Assembly: GCF_030248535.1 (NCBI RefSeq)
Contig: NZ_JAHGAJ010000019.1
Span: 299,282-363,281, forward strand
Length of the DNA stretch: 64,000 bases
Origin: Vibrio sp. D404a
GTDB taxonomy: Bacteria > Pseudomonadota > Gammaproteobacteria > Enterobacterales > Vibrionaceae
Direction of reading: 5' to 3'
The first letter of the stretch is position 1, and each line of letters opens with the position of its first letter. The position numbers and the translations under genes were made by a program. Positions 46,415-54,659 of this stretch are shown piece by piece. Under the pieces are notes generated by a model. The model had not been told where the DNA came from. It was given only the letters and a program-made list of their open reading frames with translations, and made no database searches.

Positions 46415-46954
46415 TTAGGCTTGGCTAAAGTCGAACTTCTTAGGTTTTGATACATCTACAACGATTGAACCTGCCAACCTGTCATGCAGGCAACGCCTCT
46501 CTTTACCAAAAATGAAGAGGATATTCACAAGCCCCAGTAAAAGCGCCACCAGCGCCAGAAGCATAAGTACGCCAATACCCGGCATCATTTCATTAAGGAT
46601 AGAAGGAACGTAGACCATAAGATAAAACGGTGCCCATCTCATCAAAAAGATCTTCGACAAGCTGATTGGCTTGTTATCAACAGAAACAATCGCGATTTCA
46701 AAGACATTTTTGCCAATGGTTTGCCCATACTTATGTAGTAAATAGCCGTGGCATAGAAAATACAGGAGCCCAGAGAGGACAAAAGAGGTGACAGAACCTG
46801 ATACTTCTCCATAAAACATCAGATTCCGAGTTGTCTCAAAGTAAAACAGTGGAACCATCACCGCTGCAGCCACCAAACTATCGAGTAGCCAAGCCCAAAA
46901 CCGCGACCAACGCGAAGCGATTTTCACCTCTGTTCCTTCGATTTGCCCTAACAT
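46415..46954 (-). CDS. RDD family membrane protein
   Basis: 179 residues. The RDD signature is near the N-terminus (SRWSRFWAWLLDSLVAAAVMVP), with the conserved Arg and Asp. The third element lies in the GQTIGKNVFEIAIVSVDNKPISLSKIF region. Four hydrophobic segments; the C-terminal part RRCLHDRLAGSIVVDV is typical. Function is generally unknown; some members have been proposed as ion antiporters. Confidence 0.9.
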   Translation of the reverse strand: MLGQIEGTEVKIASRWSRFWAWLLDSLVAAAVMVPLFYFETTRNLMFYGEVSGSVTSFVLSGLLYFLCHGYLLHKYGQTIGKNVFEIAIVSVDNKPISLSKIFLMRWAPFYLMVYVPSILNEMMPGIGVLMLLALVALLLGLVNILFIFGKERRCLHDRLAGSIVVDVSKPKKFDFSQA

Positions 46955-47190
46955 GTTCCATCCTTATAAATGCCAAGCCTTGGTGTTCATATTGAGGTAA
47001 ATTTTGTAGAGAATCAGCCATCTTATCGCCCTATTCTCGTACTTCCTGAACAACCAATCACAAAATAAAAACATTAATGCTAATATATTCATGCAGTTTA
47101 TATAGTTAAATTCATAAAATTTCAACTTTTACGCATAACAACATGATATATAAGCATTTTACTTAACGGGGCTCGGTATATCATTGGCAA

Positions 47191-47340
47191 CTAAACGAAC
47201 TGAATAAACAAAATTGCAATGATGAAACCAAAGGTAAAACTCGGTGGGTGGAACGGGCGTTTCTTAGAAGCAACATACTCGATAGCACGTTCTTCTTGGT
47301 AAGATTTGATGGCTAATTCTTTGATGTAAGTATTCTGCAT
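47191..47340 (-). CDS. Small C-tail membrane protein, 49 residues
   Basis: A short ORF with a perfect AAGGAG 9 nt before the ATG. The N-terminal 30 residues are polar and helical (MQNTYIKELAIKSYQEERAI), followed by KKRPFHPPS and one hydrophobic C-terminal segment (FTFGFIIAILFIQFV). The family is not recognised. The strong ribosome-binding site and clean TM argue for a real gene. It stands alone between the RDD gene and the LysR gene. Confidence 0.7.
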   Translation of the reverse strand: MQNTYIKELAIKSYQEERAIEYVASKKRPFHPPSFTFGFIIAILFIQFV

Positions 47341-47501
47341 AACATTCTCTCCTTGTGTGTTTAAAGAGAGAATAAGACCTCAAGTTAACTTGAGGTCAAT
47401 AGTGATTATCGAAATTAAATCAATTAATTCAAAAAAGATTTACTCGATGATTTCGACCGTCTGTCGTTAAGCTTTTCAAGTAAATTTAAGTACTTAAAAT
47501 C

Positions 47502-48425
47502 TCACTCAAAGTGCTTTTCCCAACATGGGGGTGTGCCGATGATCTCTTGGACAATCTCAATGAAAGCCAGCACTAACGGAGACTGCTTTCGGTGTGTATA
47601 CATCGCGTAGATATCGCCAAAAGAAGGGCATTTGCGCTCTGGTAGCAGCTGTACCAATCCATTCTCTACTAGGCCGTCACTCAACATGAACTGACCAACT
47701 TGAGCAAAGCCCAACGACGCCTTCACACTCTCAACAATCAGTTCAGGCTCATTAACCCTGTAGTTGCCATGCAGACCATACGTTTCGAGCTCTCCGGTAT
47801 TATCTTCTGGATAGAACTGAACCTTATCGAGCACAAATCCATCGCGAGAATACATAATGCTTGGCAGTACCGTTAGCTCTTCAGGGCAGCGTGGCATACC
47901 GTGTTTTTCCACAAATGCTTCAGAGGCGACTATCACAGTTTTATTCTCGGCAAGTTTCTTTGCAATCATCGACGAATCTCGCATCGGGCCAATTCGAAAC
48001 ACAATATCAAAGCCCTCCCCGACCAAATCAACGCGGCTGTCATCCAAGATCAGCTCTATCGATGCTCTTGGGTAGCGAGTCAAAAACTCCTCAACCGCCT
48101 TCTGCAAGAAGCGACGACCGAACAGCGTTGTACTTGAAATCCGCAAGTTACCCACCGGTTCTTTGTAGAAACAGGCCGCAATCTTTTCAGTCTCTTCGAG
48201 GAGTTCACTGACCTTCACCGCTTGGTCGACAATTTGTTTCCCGACGTGGGTTAACGATAGAGAACGTGTTGTCCGGTTAATCAGTCGCACGCCAAGGTGA
48301 TCTTCAAGTTGCTTTACCTGCTTCGACAAAACAGAACGGTCGACATTCATTCGGTCCGCTGCCTTGGCAAACGACCCCGCTTTCGAGACTTCAAGCAGCA
48401 GTTCTAAACGCGTAGCTAAATCCAT
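47502..48425 (-). CDS. LysR-type regulator, paralog 1
   Basis: 307 residues. The helix-turn-helix is SKAGSFAKAADRMNVDRSVLSKQVKQLEDHLGVR cut region (18-50), and the effector domain starts near 90 with LRISSTTLFGRRFLQKAV. It closely resembles the regulator at 49414 over its length (MDLATxLELLL, RLxNRxTRSLSLT, VFRIGPxRDSxMI), so the two arose by duplication. They point away from each other with about 1 kb between. CrgA/AaeR-like subgroup. Target unknown. Confidence 0.92.
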   Translation of the reverse strand: MDLATRLELLLEVSKAGSFAKAADRMNVDRSVLSKQVKQLEDHLGVRLINRTTRSLSLTHVGKQIVDQAVKVSELLEETEKIAACFYKEPVGNLRISSTTLFGRRFLQKAVEEFLTRYPRASIELILDDSRVDLVGEGFDIVFRIGPMRDSSMIAKKLAENKTVIVASEAFVEKHGMPRCPEELTVLPSIMYSRDGFVLDKVQFYPEDNTGELETYGLHGNYRVNEPELIVESVKASLGFAQVGQFMLSDGLVENGLVQLLPERKCPSFGDIYAMYTHRKQSPLVLAFIEIVQEIIGTPPCWEKHFE

Positions 48426-48614
48426 TTTTACTCCAAACTCTGATGTCTACTGTGGGTATCAAGCCCAACGAAAGACGAAGTGATTTATCAAATTATTAAG
48501 TATTACCTAAAACAGTAGTAAGTATTCATAGACTAATCTTTAAGGTTAACCCGTGAGAATATCGCGCAAGATTTAAGCAATACGGCCGAGTACATTTACT
48601 CGCAAGGGGGTTCA

Positions 48615-48818
48615 GTGCAGTCAAATAAACCGAAACAAGACACAGACGCTAAGCGCCATCAAGACCAGTTAGACAATGAGAAGCAACAAAACCTCAACCG
48701 TATAACGGAACTGGCACAGCAAACCATTAATGACATGTTTTCTAAGACTATGTTTTCTAAGAGCATGTTTTCGAGCGCTGACTTACCAAAGAGCACGCGC
48801 TCAGATAAAAAGTCCTAA
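48615..48818 (+). CDS. Small hydrophilic protein with MFSK repeats
   Basis: 67 residues from a GTG start with AAGGGGG 5 nt upstream. It is very polar (NKPKQDTDAKRHQDQLDNE), likely helical in the middle (QQNLNRITELAQQTINDMF), and then a triple five-residue repeat MFSKT-MFSKS-MFSSA caused by a 15-bp DNA repeat. The family is not recognised. The ribosome-binding site supports translation, but the repeat-rich tail is unusual. Confidence 0.55.
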   Translation: MQSNKPKQDTDAKRHQDQLDNEKQQNLNRITELAQQTINDMFSKTMFSKSMFSSADLPKSTRSDKKS

Positions 48819-48845
48819 GATACAAAGTACTCAGGTATAAAGTAG
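48735..48845. repeat. Two 15-bp tandem repeat blocks at the 3' end of the small gene
   Basis: Block one has three units starting at 48735, 48750 and 48765 (ATGTTTTCTAAGACT type) inside the gene. Block two starts at 48809, 48824 and 48839 (AAAGTCCTAAGATAC, AAAGTACTCAGGTAT, AAAGTAG partial) and spans the stop codon. Confidence 0.85.
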
Positions 48846-48886
48846 AATCACCCATTTCTAGACTTGGTTGCCTCAGAGAGCTTGGG

Positions 48887-48940
48887 TGTTTCTCAGCTCT
48901 TTGGTATCTGACAGCTATTAGTTATCTCACAGCCCTAGTG
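48887..48940. repeat. Three 18-bp tandem repeats downstream of the small gene
   Basis: Units TGTTTCTCAGCTCTTTGG (48887), TATCTGACAGCTATTAGT (48905) and TATCTCACAGCCCTAGTG (48923) are in exact 18-bp phase. The third supplies the left arm of the following hairpin. Confidence 0.7.
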
Positions 48941-48963
48941 ACTCATTCTCTAGGGCTGCTTTG
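48930..48963 (+). terminator. Possible terminator after the small gene
   Basis: CAGCCCTAG (48930-48938) pairs perfectly with CTAGGGCTG (48950-48958), followed by CTTTG. A weak T-run lowers confidence. Confidence 0.55.
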
Positions 48964-49413
48964 TAAAAGCTTTTCTAGTTGTTCCCCTATTTCACGGCAT
49001 AGACTGCGAATACTCTTCAAATCCCTACGTTCCTATACCTTATTCTATGAACAACAACTGATGCAGTGAAGTCACTAATTCCACATTAAGTAGTGCTCAA
49101 TTTGCACGATTAACCAAACACTCTACTGATTAGTATCGTTCAAAACTGTGTATCTGCTTCTAATCGAGTCAAAGAACGAGCGCGGCATTATTGTATTTTC
49201 TTCCATAAAATAACCAACATGTCTAAGTAGACACGAAATAGCGTACTCCTAGCACAGTTTAACGGTCAATCGGCAATGTATAGCATCAAAATTGCCATTG
49301 GTGCATAAATCGCACTAGTGAAGTGCTGATAAAACCATAATTTTTGCCAATAGGTTTTGTAAAATGCGTTCTCCATCACATCTAATTACAAAAATATGAC
49401 TAGGAGTGTGAGC
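48964..49413. other. Intergenic region upstream of LysR paralog 2
   Basis: About 450 nt without a plausible gene. It is AT-rich and should hold the promoter of the LysR gene at 49414. I see no strong dyad or known operator. Confidence 0.4.
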
Positions 49414-50334
49414 ATGGATTTAGCGACTCAACTTGAGCTACTACTCGATGTATCTGAACATGGCACATTTGCAAAAGCAGCGGATAGAAACCACATTGAT
49501 CGCTCTGCGCTATCAAAGCAGATTAAGAAACTAGAGGATAGCCTAGGGCTTAGGCTGCTCAACCGCTCTACGCGTTCTCTGTCGCTGACTAATGCTGGTG
49601 AAGAGATGGTGCAACAAGCGAGAAAGGTTCGAGAACTGCTCACCGAAACCAAAAAACTTGCTGATACATTTCATAGCGAGCCACGTGGTCACTTGAAGAT
49701 ATCGAGCTCGTCGTTTTTTGGTCGTAGATATCTCAAGAAAGCCGTAAAGAGCTTCATGCACAAATACCCCCACATCAGTGTTGAAGTGTTGCTGTCTGAT
49801 CAAAAAGTCGATGTGATCAGCGAAGGCTACGATGTGGTTTTCCGTATCGGTCCAATTCGCGACTCAAATATGATCGTTCGTAAACTTGCAACCAACAAAC
49901 TCGCGGTGATTGCCTCCAAGGACTTTCTAGAACAGCACGGAAACCCAAAGACGCCTGAAGAACTGATAAAACTACCAGCCGTTGTCTACTCTAGCGAATC
50001 TTTCCAATCGGACAAGCTAAGAATTGTCGATGAAGATGAGACTGGAGACATCAAGACACTCAATATGAATGCTAAGTACTTAGTGAACGAGACTGACCTG
50101 ATCTTAGACGCTGTCAAAGACGGACTGGGCTATGCGCTTATTGGCCAGTTCATGCTCGAAGAAGAGATAGAAAAACAAGGGCTCGTACAACTGCTTCCTG
50201 AATACCAGTTAGCCACCCACAGTGAAATCTATGCGATGTATTCCCACCGCAACCAACAACCATTGGCAAAACTGTTTATTGATTCTGTTCAAAGTGAAAT
50301 TGGAACAACGCCTATCTGGGAAAGCTATTTATAA
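49414..50334 (+). CDS. LysR-type regulator, paralog 2
   Basis: 306 residues from the ATG at 49414, preceded by AGGAG at 9 nt. HTH: HGTFAKAADRNHIDRSALSKQIKKLED cut region (17-43). Effector domain from about 90: LKISSSSFFGRRYLKKAV. Clearly paralogous to the LysR encoded at 47502-48425. The downstream gene is a porin with its own long leader, a possible but unproven target. Confidence 0.92.
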   Translation: MDLATQLELLLDVSEHGTFAKAADRNHIDRSALSKQIKKLEDSLGLRLLNRSTRSLSLTNAGEEMVQQARKVRELLTETKKLADTFHSEPRGHLKISSSSFFGRRYLKKAVKSFMHKYPHISVEVLLSDQKVDVISEGYDVVFRIGPIRDSNMIVRKLATNKLAVIASKDFLEQHGNPKTPEELIKLPAVVYSSESFQSDKLRIVDEDETGDIKTLNMNAKYLVNETDLILDAVKDGLGYALIGQFMLEEEIEKQGLVQLLPEYQLATHSEIYAMYSHRNQQPLAKLFIDSVQSEIGTTPIWESYL

Positions 50335-50369
50335 CACTAGGAACAAATATAGAGCACAACCTTAGACAA

Positions 50370-50393
50370 CCGCTTAATTTTTCTATTAAGCGG
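50370..50393 (+). terminator. Terminator after LysR paralog 2
   Basis: CCGCTTAAT (50370-50378) and ATTAAGCGG (50385-50393) form a 9-bp stem with a 6-nt loop, then GAATTTTC. It lies 36 nt after the stop. Confidence 0.65.
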
Positions 50394-50731
50394 GAATTTT
50401 CGTTCGGTTAATAAAAGCTGTTATTTAGATATAACTGCACAATTTAATAAGATACCATTCCTTAATAAAAGTCCTGATGATACATTACCCTCTATTATCG
50501 AGTTTAATTACATATCTTTATCCAGTTAACATAGCTTAGGCCAGTTAAGTTCAACCTCGGACAATCTAAATATTTTAGACATCTTAAGAGAAATAACTTA
50601 TTTGAATATAATATAACATTTTAGATGCGTTCGTTATTGTCCATAGTGAATTGATAAATGCTCACTTTTAAATAAGTTTTCCATATAGATAATTAACCCG
50701 ACTTCAAACACAATGTAGTGGTAATTAAAAT
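50394..50731. other. AT-rich upstream region of the porin gene
   Basis: About 340 nt, very AT-rich, no ORF. It contains the porin promoter and leader. No clear OmpR or CRP site was recognised. Confidence 0.4.
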
Positions 50732-51697
50732 ATGGACAAGAAAATTATTTCGTTGGCAGTTGGTGCGGCAATGTTTGGCGCAACGGCTAATGCAGCACAG
50801 GTTTATTCAGATTCAGAAACTGAACTTAATATTCATGGTCGAGCTCAAGGTGCTTATTATTTTTCAAGTGACAAAGATGTTGATGGCGACCAAAGCTACA
50901 TCCGTGTGGGTTTAGATGGCAAATCTCAAATCAATGATGACCTATACGCATTCGGTTTATACGAGCTGCAATTCAAATCGAATAGCGACGCAAACAACGA
51001 TGACGAATTTGATGTACGTAAAGGTTACGTCGGTGTCGGTTCAGAATTTTGGGCAGTGAGCTACGGCCGTCAATACGGTGCGGTAACACTGGTGTCTGAT
51101 TACACAGATATCTTCCCTGAGTTTGGTAACGAAGCCGCAGGCGTAAGCGCTGATCTATTCGGTACCGGTCGTTCAGATTCAGTATTCAAGGCAGTCGGTT
51201 CTTACGAAGCGTTGAATGTACACGTTAGCTACCAAGGCGAAAACGACCAAGTATCAACAGATGCTTCTTCGTACGGCATTGCGGCTGACTACGCCTTACC
51301 ATTCGGTGTGAAGGTAGCTGTGGGTTACAACGAAGGTGAAGGCGCAGCAACGGGGGAAGACGCAGAGCTTGTTACTGCAGCGCTGTCTTACACCTATGAA
51401 GATCTCTACGCTGCGGTATTGTACAGCGACGGTGAAAACTGGGCGAAAGACGGCACTGATAATGGCGTAGATTACGAAGGTATTGAAGCCGTCGTGACCT
51501 ACCAAGTAACAGAACAACTGAATGCACTTGTTGGTTACAACAACCTAGAAGCAGACGGCGTCGAGACGGTTGATTACTACTCAATCGGTGGTGAATACAA
51601 CCTAACACCAAACTTTAAAACTCTGGCTGAGTACAAAATCACCGACGTAGATGGTGAAGATGACATTCTAGCATTAGCACTTCGCTACTCGTTCTAG
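50732..51697 (+). CDS. Gram-negative porin
   Basis: 321 residues. The signal peptide is MDKKIISLAVGAAMFGATANA. The mature N-terminus AQVYSDSETELNIHGRAQGAYYF, the alternating acidic strands (YVGVGSEFWAVSYGRQYG, FGVKVAVGYN) and the C-terminus LALALRYSF with terminal Phe are those of a 16-strand Vibrio general porin. Strongly acidic, as in marine species. The ribosome-binding site is weak. Followed by a strong terminator. Confidence 0.93.
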   Translation: MDKKIISLAVGAAMFGATANAAQVYSDSETELNIHGRAQGAYYFSSDKDVDGDQSYIRVGLDGKSQINDDLYAFGLYELQFKSNSDANNDDEFDVRKGYVGVGSEFWAVSYGRQYGAVTLVSDYTDIFPEFGNEAAGVSADLFGTGRSDSVFKAVGSYEALNVHVSYQGENDQVSTDASSYGIAADYALPFGVKVAVGYNEGEGAATGEDAELVTAALSYTYEDLYAAVLYSDGENWAKDGTDNGVDYEGIEAVVTYQVTEQLNALVGYNNLEADGVETVDYYSIGGEYNLTPNFKTLAEYKITDVDGEDDILALALRYSF

Positions 51698-51717
51698 AGC
51701 GTAATTAAACAGCCCTC

Positions 51718-51743
51718 AAAGCCCACTCGATGTGGGCTTTTTT
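51718..51743 (+). terminator. Terminator of the porin gene
   Basis: AAAGCCCAC (51718-51726), a 5-nt loop, GTGGGCTTTTTT. A textbook intrinsic terminator 20 nt after the stop. Confidence 0.95.
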
Positions 51744-51821
51744 GTTTCTGACTAACCCATTAAAAATTTCATCTGTTTGTAGCTATTATTACCATAATGT
51801 ATGGCTATTTATAATCGAGAC

Positions 51822-51933
51822 ACGAAGCATTAATTACTCTATTATTCCCTTCGTTGACTTTCTCCCACTGCCTTTGAAAGTTCCCAAATAAACTCCGAAA
51901 TTTTTGAGCAGCTTTTATTGCTGCTCTTTTTTT
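51822..51933 (+). ncRNA. Candidate small regulatory RNA with intrinsic terminator
   Basis: A perfect terminator, GAGCAGC (51906-51912) / GCTGCTC (51920-51926) plus seven T, lies 165 nt beyond the porin terminator with no gene between. Upstream are an internal stem (ACTTTC 51857-51862 / GAAAGT 51876-51881) and an A/U-rich single-stranded stretch before the terminator, the layout of Hfq-binding sRNAs. A TATAAT at 51810-51815 would start transcription near 51822; no good -35 is seen. I cannot match it to a known Vibrio sRNA. Confidence 0.5.
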
Positions 51934-52134
51934 GTCTTGAAAACACCCCTTCCTTATTAATACCTGCTAGTACTCCCTAATACTTACAAACGAACCTGTG
52001 AAAAAACACCTTCATAAAAAATCATTTTATTTTAATAACGATGAAATAAATTATTTAAATTTCGAATCTATTGGGGCGAACTTTTCAAATCCAAGTTTTT
52101 ATTCGTGTCATTTTGGCACCAGTGAAAAGAACAA

Positions 52135-52150
52135 TGTGATATTTATCACG
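52135..52150 (+). promoter_or_regulatory. CRP-binding site upstream of the small periplasmic protein gene
   Basis: TGTGATATTTATCACG matches TGTGA-N6-TCACA at 9 of 10 positions. It lies about 76 nt before the ATG at 52226, upstream of an AATAAT -10-like element at 52165-52170. Confidence 0.7.
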
Positions 52151-52225
52151 CTTATCATTTGAATAATAATAGCTTCGTACCAAGGCAATACGCCTTAGAA
52201 ATAAAACAAATTTGAGGATTTCATT

Positions 52226-52558
52226 ATGAAACGTATTATTACTCTTGCTGCTGCTCTCGTATTTTCTTCTGCTTCTTTCGCGTCATCTTCTTGGGTTCAA
52301 GTTGATCGCGAAGCCGACCTAAACGTGGGTACCTTTGCAACTCAAGAACAAGCACAAAACGCAGCTGAAGACTTTGCTGCATCACTGAATGCAATGAGCG
52401 CTCAAGAGCTAAAAGCAGCGCTGCCTACAAACCAACACAACTTTGTGCGTAACGTACGCCTTGGTGATTCAAGTGTATCGGTAGAGCAAGTCACTAATGG
52501 TGAATACCAAGCAAGCCTTCAACAAGATTACGCGTTCACAGCGTTTGAACGTGACTAA
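52226..52558 (+). CDS. Small periplasmic protein (DUF3316-like)
   Basis: 110 residues with a signal peptide (MKRIITLAAALVFSSASFAS). The mature part, with TFATQEQAQNAAEDFAASLNAMSAQELKAALP cut region (39-69), VRNVRLGDSSVSVEQV and YQASLQQDYAFTAFER, has the size and pattern of Vibrio DUF3316 proteins; this assignment is from memory of the family. Function unknown. A CRP site upstream suggests carbon control. A hairpin and a six-unit tandem repeat follow. Confidence 0.75.
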   Translation: MKRIITLAAALVFSSASFASSSWVQVDREADLNVGTFATQEQAQNAAEDFAASLNAMSAQELKAALPTNQHNFVRNVRLGDSSVSVEQVTNGEYQASLQQDYAFTAFERD

Positions 52559-52578
52559 TCAAAAAATAGAAATGAAAA

Positions 52579-52598
52579 CGCCAGCTTCAAAACTGGCG
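52579..52598 (+). terminator. Hairpin after the DUF3316-like gene
   Basis: CGCCAG (52579-52584), 8-nt loop, CTGGCG (52593-52598), 20 nt after the stop. Only a weak downstream T-run (GTTTCTT). Confidence 0.5.
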
Positions 52599-52638
52599 CT
52601 AGAGTTTCTTAAATAGCCCTGTTATCGAAGATGTCCAA

Positions 52639-52734
52639 ACTGGCTTCTTCGATGACAGAAGCTTTTAATAACAGCGTTTTTCAGTAACAGAAGCTTTCAG
52701 CAACAGAATCTTTCAGTAACAAGACCTTTAAACT
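52639..52734. repeat. Six 16-bp degenerate tandem repeats
   Basis: Units in exact 16-bp phase start at 52639, 52655, 52671, 52687, 52703 and 52719. The best are ACAGAAGCTTTTAATA, ACAGAAGCTTTCAGCA and ACAGAATCTTTCAGTA. They lie between the DUF3316-like gene and the convergent GNAT gene. The consensus resembles the 16-bp unit at 3.7 kb. Confidence 0.88.
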
Positions 52735-52836
52735 TCACAATTCTCGCTTATCCTAAGCTGCCTGCCTTACCACGCGTTACCTTAAAAAGAGTCACTACCC
52801 CTTAAGATTAACCTGATAGGTTTCGGTGAGAAGCCG

Positions 52837-53304
52837 CTAGATCGTGCCACGCATGATGCGTTGTGGGCCAGCCTCGCCACCCAGATAGAGCTCATCGGTC
52901 TTTTCGAAGCCGCCCTTCTCATAGCAAGCAATCGCGCCGGGGTTTTTAAGGTTTACGGTTAAATAGATAAACTCGAACGATGCATAGTGCGCTTTCAAAT
53001 ATGGGAATAACGCCTTAACAGAGCCAGTCCCTAGCCCCTTGCCTTGTTGTTTTTTGTCTAAAGCGAACGCTCTTAAGCCAAGACCTGTTGTCGGGCAAAA
53101 CTCGTAATTGTTCGAGTATGCGATATCTAGCTTGAAGAAACCGACAACGTCGTCACCGAGCTTAATCACATGCAAGTGGGTTGTCTCACTGCCGTCTTGT
53201 AAGAAGTCCTCTGTTGTGCCGGCAAATTTGACTTGTTCATCTGCCAATTGCACCAACTTCACTGCGTTTACCAGCGGCGGGGTTAATCGCTCGATTGTGA
53301 CCAT
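52837..53304 (-). CDS. GNAT family N-acetyltransferase
   Basis: 155 residues from the ATG at 53304 (AAGGA 5 nt upstream), shorter than the maximal frame. The acetyl-CoA loop region is LRAFALDKKQQGKGLGTGSVKAL (motif Q-x-x-G-x-G), followed by YLTVNLKNPGAIACYEKGGF, the usual C-terminal block. Substrate unknown. It begins a run of three GNAT genes on the same strand. Confidence 0.92.
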   Translation of the reverse strand: MVTIERLTPPLVNAVKLVQLADEQVKFAGTTEDFLQDGSETTHLHVIKLGDDVVGFFKLDIAYSNNYEFCPTTGLGLRAFALDKKQQGKGLGTGSVKALFPYLKAHYASFEFIYLTVNLKNPGAIACYEKGGFEKTDELYLGGEAGPQRIMRGTI

Positions 53305-53433
53305 AAAATCCTTCTCCGCATTTTCCATAGTTTTGAGCCTAAGGCTTTCGATGGACTATGTTTTAACATCAAACAAACATATATCAATTCATGATTTTCT
53401 GATATTAAAAAAACTGTGGATTTGATGTTTGAC

Positions 53434-53988
53434 TTAACCAATTTCTGTTGGACGGATCATCTCTTGGAAAATCTGCTCATTAAGTTCAAAGTCCTTGATA
53501 TAGCGGAACCCTACTTTGTTAGTGTGAGCAGCAAAGGAACGAGTATTATCTTTATGGACATAGGTATAAACATACGGATAATCAGAGCTTTTCACGAGAG
53601 AGCTAAAGGTAAACAGTTGTTCAAACACACCTTGCCCTCTGCATGCCTTACCCACACAAACAGGTCCCCAAAAGTATGAATTGCTTTTGGTTAAAACCGC
53701 ACCTTCCACTTCAACAGAACCCAACCCGTTTGCTACCTTAGTTAACGCCTCAGAACATTGCCAGAACGCCCACGAAGCACAAACAGCCATTCCGACAATC
53801 GCCCTATTAAATTCAACGACAAATACTGCTTGTTCCTGCTCAATGACTTGTTTGAGCAACTCTTCCCCAAGCACTGTATTCAAAAAGCCATCTGACTTGT
53901 CTGATGCATCTAAATTAGACACGTGGCATGACTTTTGTAACTCAACGATTTGCTCGATATCTTCAACTTTCGCCGCTCGTACTTCCAT
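53434..53988 (-). CDS. GNAT family N-acetyltransferase
   Basis: 184 residues. N-terminal VRAAKVEDIEQIVELQKSC, acetyl-CoA motif VGKACRGQGVFEQLF (R-G-Q-G) and a C-terminal DNTRSFAAHTNKVGFRYI. A typical single GNAT domain. Unlike the flanking GNAT proteins, it has a longer central segment around SEALTKVANGLGSVEVEGA. Substrate unknown. Confidence 0.88.
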   Translation of the reverse strand: MEVRAAKVEDIEQIVELQKSCHVSNLDASDKSDGFLNTVLGEELLKQVIEQEQAVFVVEFNRAIVGMAVCASWAFWQCSEALTKVANGLGSVEVEGAVLTKSNSYFWGPVCVGKACRGQGVFEQLFTFSSLVKSSDYPYVYTYVHKDNTRSFAAHTNKVGFRYIKDFELNEQIFQEMIRPTEIG

Positions 53989-54031
53989 GAACCTTCCAAC
54001 CTTGGTTTATTAATCTGATGTTTTAGGTAAT

Positions 54032-54532
54032 CTAATCGATTACATAAACATAGAATACCATACCGTTACTGTTGGATTGTTCCAAAAATCCCATTTTTTT
54101 CAGAAGCTGTGCCGATGCTAGGTTAGTTTTATCTACACCACCAATCAGCTTTCGCCAACCTTCTTTTGGCAGAACATCATTCATGAATCCCTGCAACAAC
54201 TCGCTCGCCAACCCTTTACCCCAATACGATTCAGCAAGCAGGTAGCCGATATGAGCACAATCGTCTTCATCTTCGTACGCAAACAAGAACCCTATGTATT
54301 TACACTCTTTCGATTGCACCACAAACAGACGGCTCTCTGACAACATGGTATTAAGCCATGCTTCAGCCAGCTCTATAGAAGTGACGCCATGAAAGTAAGG
54401 TGGCAAGTTTTCCACCACTGCTGGCGTTAGAATGGTTGGGATCTCCGCAATCAAAGACGTTACTGAAAGCTCAGAAGAACCAGCCGTAAGCTCGGTCACG
54501 GTTAATCGAGAAGTGGTAAATGATACTGCCAT
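54032..54532 (-). CDS. GNAT family N-acetyltransferase (RimJ-like)
   Basis: 166 residues. It opens FTTSRLTVTEL, as in the RimJ/RimL branch, with YIGFLFAYEDED, IGYLLAESYWGKGLASELLQGF (acetyl-CoA loop W-G-K-G-L-A) and GVDKTNLASAQLLKKMGF. Branch members modify protein N-termini, ribosomal proteins or small amines. Third of three adjacent GNAT genes, each apparently monocistronic. Confidence 0.92.
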   Translation of the reverse strand: MAVSFTTSRLTVTELTAGSSELSVTSLIAEIPTILTPAVVENLPPYFHGVTSIELAEAWLNTMLSESRLFVVQSKECKYIGFLFAYEDEDDCAHIGYLLAESYWGKGLASELLQGFMNDVLPKEGWRKLIGGVDKTNLASAQLLKKMGFLEQSNSNGMVFYVYVID

Positions 54533-54659
54533 TGTAGAGTGCTCGCGAAGTGAAGATCTTTAACGAGGTAAACTAGCGATTTATTGATCACAAAGCCACC
54601 CAGCAGCGCAAGATTCTCTGAATCCGCACTGGATGACTTATAGATTTCAAAAGGAATGA

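Larger units (their letters stand above)
51744..52225. other. Intergenic region with sRNA candidate and CRP site
   Basis: 480 nt with no ORF. It contains a terminator-ended candidate sRNA (51822-51933) and, further right, a CRP site before the gene at 52226. The rest is AT-rich. Confidence 0.6.
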
